This document shows positions 4,829 to 7,556 of a stretch of 7,556 bases of DNA, piece by piece. The notes beneath the pieces were generated by a model. The model was given only the letters and a program-made list of their open reading frames with translations. It made no database searches and was not told the DNA's origin. Each line of letters starts with the position of its first letter. Positions within the stretch are counted from its first letter, which is position 1. The position numbers were made by a program, and so were the translations under genes. The stretch spans positions 43,279 to 50,834 of the forward strand of contig FR889106.1 in NCBI GenBank assembly GCA_000435755.1. The letters are read 5' to 3'. The stretch is from Clostridium sp. CAG:508. GTDB taxonomy: Bacteria > Bacillota > Clostridia > TANB77 > CAG-508.

Positions 4829-7000
4829 ATGTTAATTGAAGTTCCAGAAAAAGTTGCTAAAAAAATAGTAGTAAAAAGAGATGGAAAAAAAGTCGAGTTT
4901 GACGGTGCAAAAATTGCACTTGCCATTCAAAAAGGTTTTGGAGATATTGTAGGAAATGAAGATCCTAAAACAGCTAAATATAATGAGACAGATGTAAATA
5001 AAGTATATAGTAAAGTTTTAGGTAGAATAGAAAAGATAGATTCTGATAAAATAAAGATTGAAGAGATTCAAGACTTGATAGAAGAAGAATTAAAGAACTT
5101 AGGCTATCAGGATGTTTATGGAGCTTTTGCAAGTTATCGTGAAAAAAGAGCCCAATCAAGACAGTTGTTTTTTGATGAAAAAAAGCAACATAAATTTCTA
5201 AAAGCATTGGAAAACTTAGGATTAAAGTCAGCCAATGTAGAAGAAAATAAAAAGGATAGAAACAATGATAATGAAACAACCATGGGAAATATGTTTCAAT
5301 ATGCAAGTACAATTTCAAGACAATTTGCAATAACATATTTAATGAAAAAGAAATTTTCAGAAGCACATGAAAATGGAGACATATATATTCATGGAATGAA
5401 TTTTATTCCAACAGGTACAACAAGTTCATGTCAAATAGATATAAGCAAATTATATGATGATGGTTTTTATGTAGGAAATAACTATATAAAAGAGCCAAGT
5501 GGAATAATAGCATATTCAAATCTAGCCACTGTTGCAATACAAGCAAATCAAAATGATCAATATGGCGAGCAAAGTATACCATCATTTGACTATTACATGG
5601 CACAAGGAGTTCTTAAAACATTTAAAAAGCAATTAAAACAATTGATTTTTGACTTTTTAGAGTTAACAGACTTTGACAAATTCATTGCTGTAAACGGAAT
5701 TGAAAGAGAAATAGAAAAAATAAATACTATTGACTTTGAACCAAGTATATTTGATAAATATTGTAGAGAATCTGAAGAGCTTAAAAGAATGTTTAAAATT
5801 GCATATAACAAGGCAATTGAAAAAACTAAAAAATTAACAGACCAAGCAATGGAATCATTTATATATGATTTAAACACAATACATTCAAGAGCAGGGAATA
5901 GGCTACCATTTTCTTGTATTAACTTTGGAACAGACACATCACCAGAAGGCAGAATGGTAACCAAATCAATATTAACTGCAATTAACAATGGCCTTGGAAA
6001 TGGTGAAGAATGTGCATTTCCAGTAGCAATTTTTAAAGTGAAAACTGGAACAAACTATAACAAGGAAGACACAAATTATGATTTGTTTGAACTAGCATGC
6101 ACAGTAGCTGTTAAAAGAAAGAATATTAACTTTTCTTTCTTAGATGCAGAATTTAATATAGATGATTACAAACAAGGAGATTATGATACAGAAGTTGCAT
6201 ACACAGGAATAGGAAATAGAGTGTTAGAAAATGTAGTTGACTCAAATAAAGCAGTATCAGTGGGCAGAGGAACATTATCAACAACTTCAATAAACTTACC
6301 TAGGTTAGGAATAAAACATGGAATTATTTCAAGTGATAAAGCAGACGAAAAGGGATTTTTTACTGAACTAGAAGAAAAATTAGATTTAGTAAAAGACCAA
6401 CTCTTAGAAAGATATGAAATACAATGTAAGAAAAATACATACAATTTTCCGTTCCTATTAGAGCAAAATGTATGGATAGACAGTGAAAAATTAAAAGATA
6501 ATGATAATTTGAAAAAAGCACTAAAACATGGCGTTTTGAATATAGGTTTTAGCGGATTAGCAGAATGTTTAAAAGCTTTGACAGGAGAACATCAGGGAGA
6601 GTCAAAAGAGGCACAAAAATTTGGTATTAAAATAGTAGAATTTATGAGAAAAAAATGTGACGAATACTCTGAAAAATACAATTTGAACTTTAATTTAGTT
6701 GCAACACCAAAAGAAGAAATATCAAATAAATTTATAAAAATGGACCAAGCTATTTATGGAAAATTAAAAGGTATAACAGACAAAAATCGTTATACTAACT
6801 CTTTCCATATTCCAGAAGGATATAGAATTTCTACAGAAGATAAAATTAAAATCGAAGCACAATACCATAGCTTGACAAATGGAGGACATATAGCAATTGT
6901 GCAAATAAAAAATGGAGATACAAAGGATGTTATAAATGTTATAAAAACCATGAAAGAAAATGGAATTGGCTATGGAAAGATAGTTAATATGGAGAAGTAA
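4829..7000 (+). CDS. nrdD: NrdD-like class III ribonucleotide reductase homologue lacking radical sites
   Basis: A 723-residue relative of anaerobic ribonucleoside-triphosphate reductase, which reduces NTPs to dNTPs with a glycyl radical. An ATP-cone (about 12-110) is well kept: VKRDGKKVEFDGAKI, IEEIQDLIEEELKNLGY and SYREKR. The barrel follows, with C201 in SSCQIDISKL, QANQNDQYGEQSIPSFDYY (239-257), NFGTDTSPEGRM (365-376) and GRGTLSTTSINLPRLGI (479-495). Two losses stand out. Where the family has MGCRTRV with the thiyl-radical cysteine, this has TGIGNRV (459-465). The protein also stops at GIGYGKIVNMEK, just where the family continues GYGSINHPVDR into the zinc cysteines and the glycyl-radical RVxGY tail. 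It is therefore probably not a reductase, perhaps a nucleotide-sensing paralogue. GGAGG is 7 nt before the ATG. The next gene is DUF4116, not nrdG. Confidence 0.85.
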   Translation: MLIEVPEKVAKKIVVKRDGKKVEFDGAKIALAIQKGFGDIVGNEDPKTAKYNETDVNKVYSKVLGRIEKIDSDKIKIEEIQDLIEEELKNLGYQDVYGAFASYREKRAQSRQLFFDEKKQHKFLKALENLGLKSANVEENKKDRNNDNETTMGNMFQYASTISRQFAITYLMKKKFSEAHENGDIYIHGMNFIPTGTTSSCQIDISKLYDDGFYVGNNYIKEPSGIIAYSNLATVAIQANQNDQYGEQSIPSFDYYMAQGVLKTFKKQLKQLIFDFLELTDFDKFIAVNGIEREIEKINTIDFEPSIFDKYCRESEELKRMFKIAYNKAIEKTKKLTDQAMESFIYDLNTIHSRAGNRLPFSCINFGTDTSPEGRMVTKSILTAINNGLGNGEECAFPVAIFKVKTGTNYNKEDTNYDLFELACTVAVKRKNINFSFLDAEFNIDDYKQGDYDTEVAYTGIGNRVLENVVDSNKAVSVGRGTLSTTSINLPRLGIKHGIISSDKADEKGFFTELEEKLDLVKDQLLERYEIQCKKNTYNFPFLLEQNVWIDSEKLKDNDNLKKALKHGVLNIGFSGLAECLKALTGEHQGESKEAQKFGIKIVEFMRKKCDEYSEKYNLNFNLVATPKEEISNKFIKMDQAIYGKLKGITDKNRYTNSFHIPEGYRISTEDKIKIEAQYHSLTNGGHIAIVQIKNGDTKDVINVIKTMKENGIGYGKIVNMEK

Positions 7001-7002
7001 AA

Positions 7003-7530
7003 ATGGACGAATTTGATAAAGAACAAGCCAATAATAGAGAATATGTTTTAAGTATGGTAAAACAAGATGGAAAATTATTAGACTTAGCTTCTGAACGATT
7101 AAAAGATGACGAAGAAATTGTAATGGAAGCGGTTAAACAAAACCCTATATCTTTGGAATTTGCAAGTAGTAGATTAAAAGATAATGCAAAAATAGTAATG
7201 GAGTCAGTATCAAGAGTTGGTTGGACAGCATGTTATGCAAGTGAAAAACTAAGAGCAAATAAAGAAATTATGTTATCAGGGCTGAAAATAGATGGTCAAA
7301 TTTTATACTATGTATCAAAAGAAATAAGAGATGACAAAGAAGCTGTTTTAGCAGCTGTAACAAATAAGGGGTTAATATTAAAGTATGCAAGTAATAGATT
7401 AAGACAAGATAAAGATATAGTATTAGCAGCTATAAAACAAGATAAAAGAGCAAAAGAATATATTGCATCAGAAGAACTAAAAAATGATGAAGACATACAA
7501 TTGATATTAAATCCACCACAGGAAAATTAA
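7003..7530 (+). CDS. DUF4116 repeat protein
   Basis: A 175-residue protein built almost wholly of six helical repeats of 25 residues (starting near 12, 37, 62, 87, 112 and 137, the last 26 long). The consensus is close to KEIVLAAVKxDGxxLxYAS followed by xxLRDD. This is the DUF4116 pattern, of unknown function, likely an alpha-solenoid suited to protein binding. There is no signal peptide or membrane segment, so it is cytoplasmic. The ATG lies 2 nt after the NrdD-like stop and its Shine-Dalgarno (GGAG, 6991-6994) is inside the last NrdD-like codons, implying tight translational coupling. A partner role with the NrdD-like protein is inferred from this only. Confidence 0.85.
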   Translation: MDEFDKEQANNREYVLSMVKQDGKLLDLASERLKDDEEIVMEAVKQNPISLEFASSRLKDNAKIVMESVSRVGWTACYASEKLRANKEIMLSGLKIDGQILYYVSKEIRDDKEAVLAAVTNKGLILKYASNRLRQDKDIVLAAIKQDKRAKEYIASEELKNDEDIQLILNPPQEN

Positions 7531-7556
7531 AATAAATCTGAATGTGTTCCAGTTCT

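Noticed and set aside
4974..5988. Several long readings on - inside the NrdD-like gene
   Set aside because: They lie opposite a clearly conserved coding frame and have no ribosome sites or recognisable domains.

Overview
The window is strongly AT-rich, uses strong GGAGG-type Shine-Dalgarno sites, and carries spo0A. This points to a spore-forming, anaerobic, low-GC Firmicute of the class Clostridia, probably a gut lineage. Species cannot be told from the sequence.

Left part (1-2817), core genes on +: the end of a BaiN/HI0933-family flavoprotein, with an apparent one-base frameshift near its FAD-binding N-terminus; a complete YigZ/IMPACT-family protein 12 nt downstream, probably in the same operon; then, behind its own sigmaA-type promoter, a full-length Spo0A, the phosphorelay master regulator of sporulation.

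Middle (2818-4828), an accessory island. It holds an intact type I toxin-antitoxin module: a 36-residue hydrophobic toxin on - (3174-3284), converging on an antisense RNA on + (about 3087-3175). Each has a near-consensus sigmaA promoter and they share a two-way terminator. Next comes a small ribbon-helix-helix regulator (-) that diverges from a 284-residue membrane-anchored, Asn-rich coiled-coil protein of unknown function (+). The gap between these two is studded with TGCA half-sites. After the coiled-coil gene lies the 3' end of a second toxin gene on +, facing what looks like an intact antitoxin RNA gene on -. The regulator and coiled-coil pair is therefore bracketed by two toxin-antitoxin modules in opposite orientation. 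This arrangement has not been called by standard features and is the best candidate for an undescribed unit here.

Right part (4829-7530): behind its own sigmaA promoter sits a homologue of the class III anaerobic ribonucleotide reductase NrdD. It keeps the ATP-cone and most of the barrel, but lacks the expected thiyl-radical cysteine and the whole C-terminal zinc and glycyl-radical region, so it is probably not a reductase. It is tightly coupled to a protein made of six 25-residue DUF4116 repeats rather than to the activase gene nrdG. The pair may be a nucleotide-sensing or otherwise repurposed system; its function is unknown.
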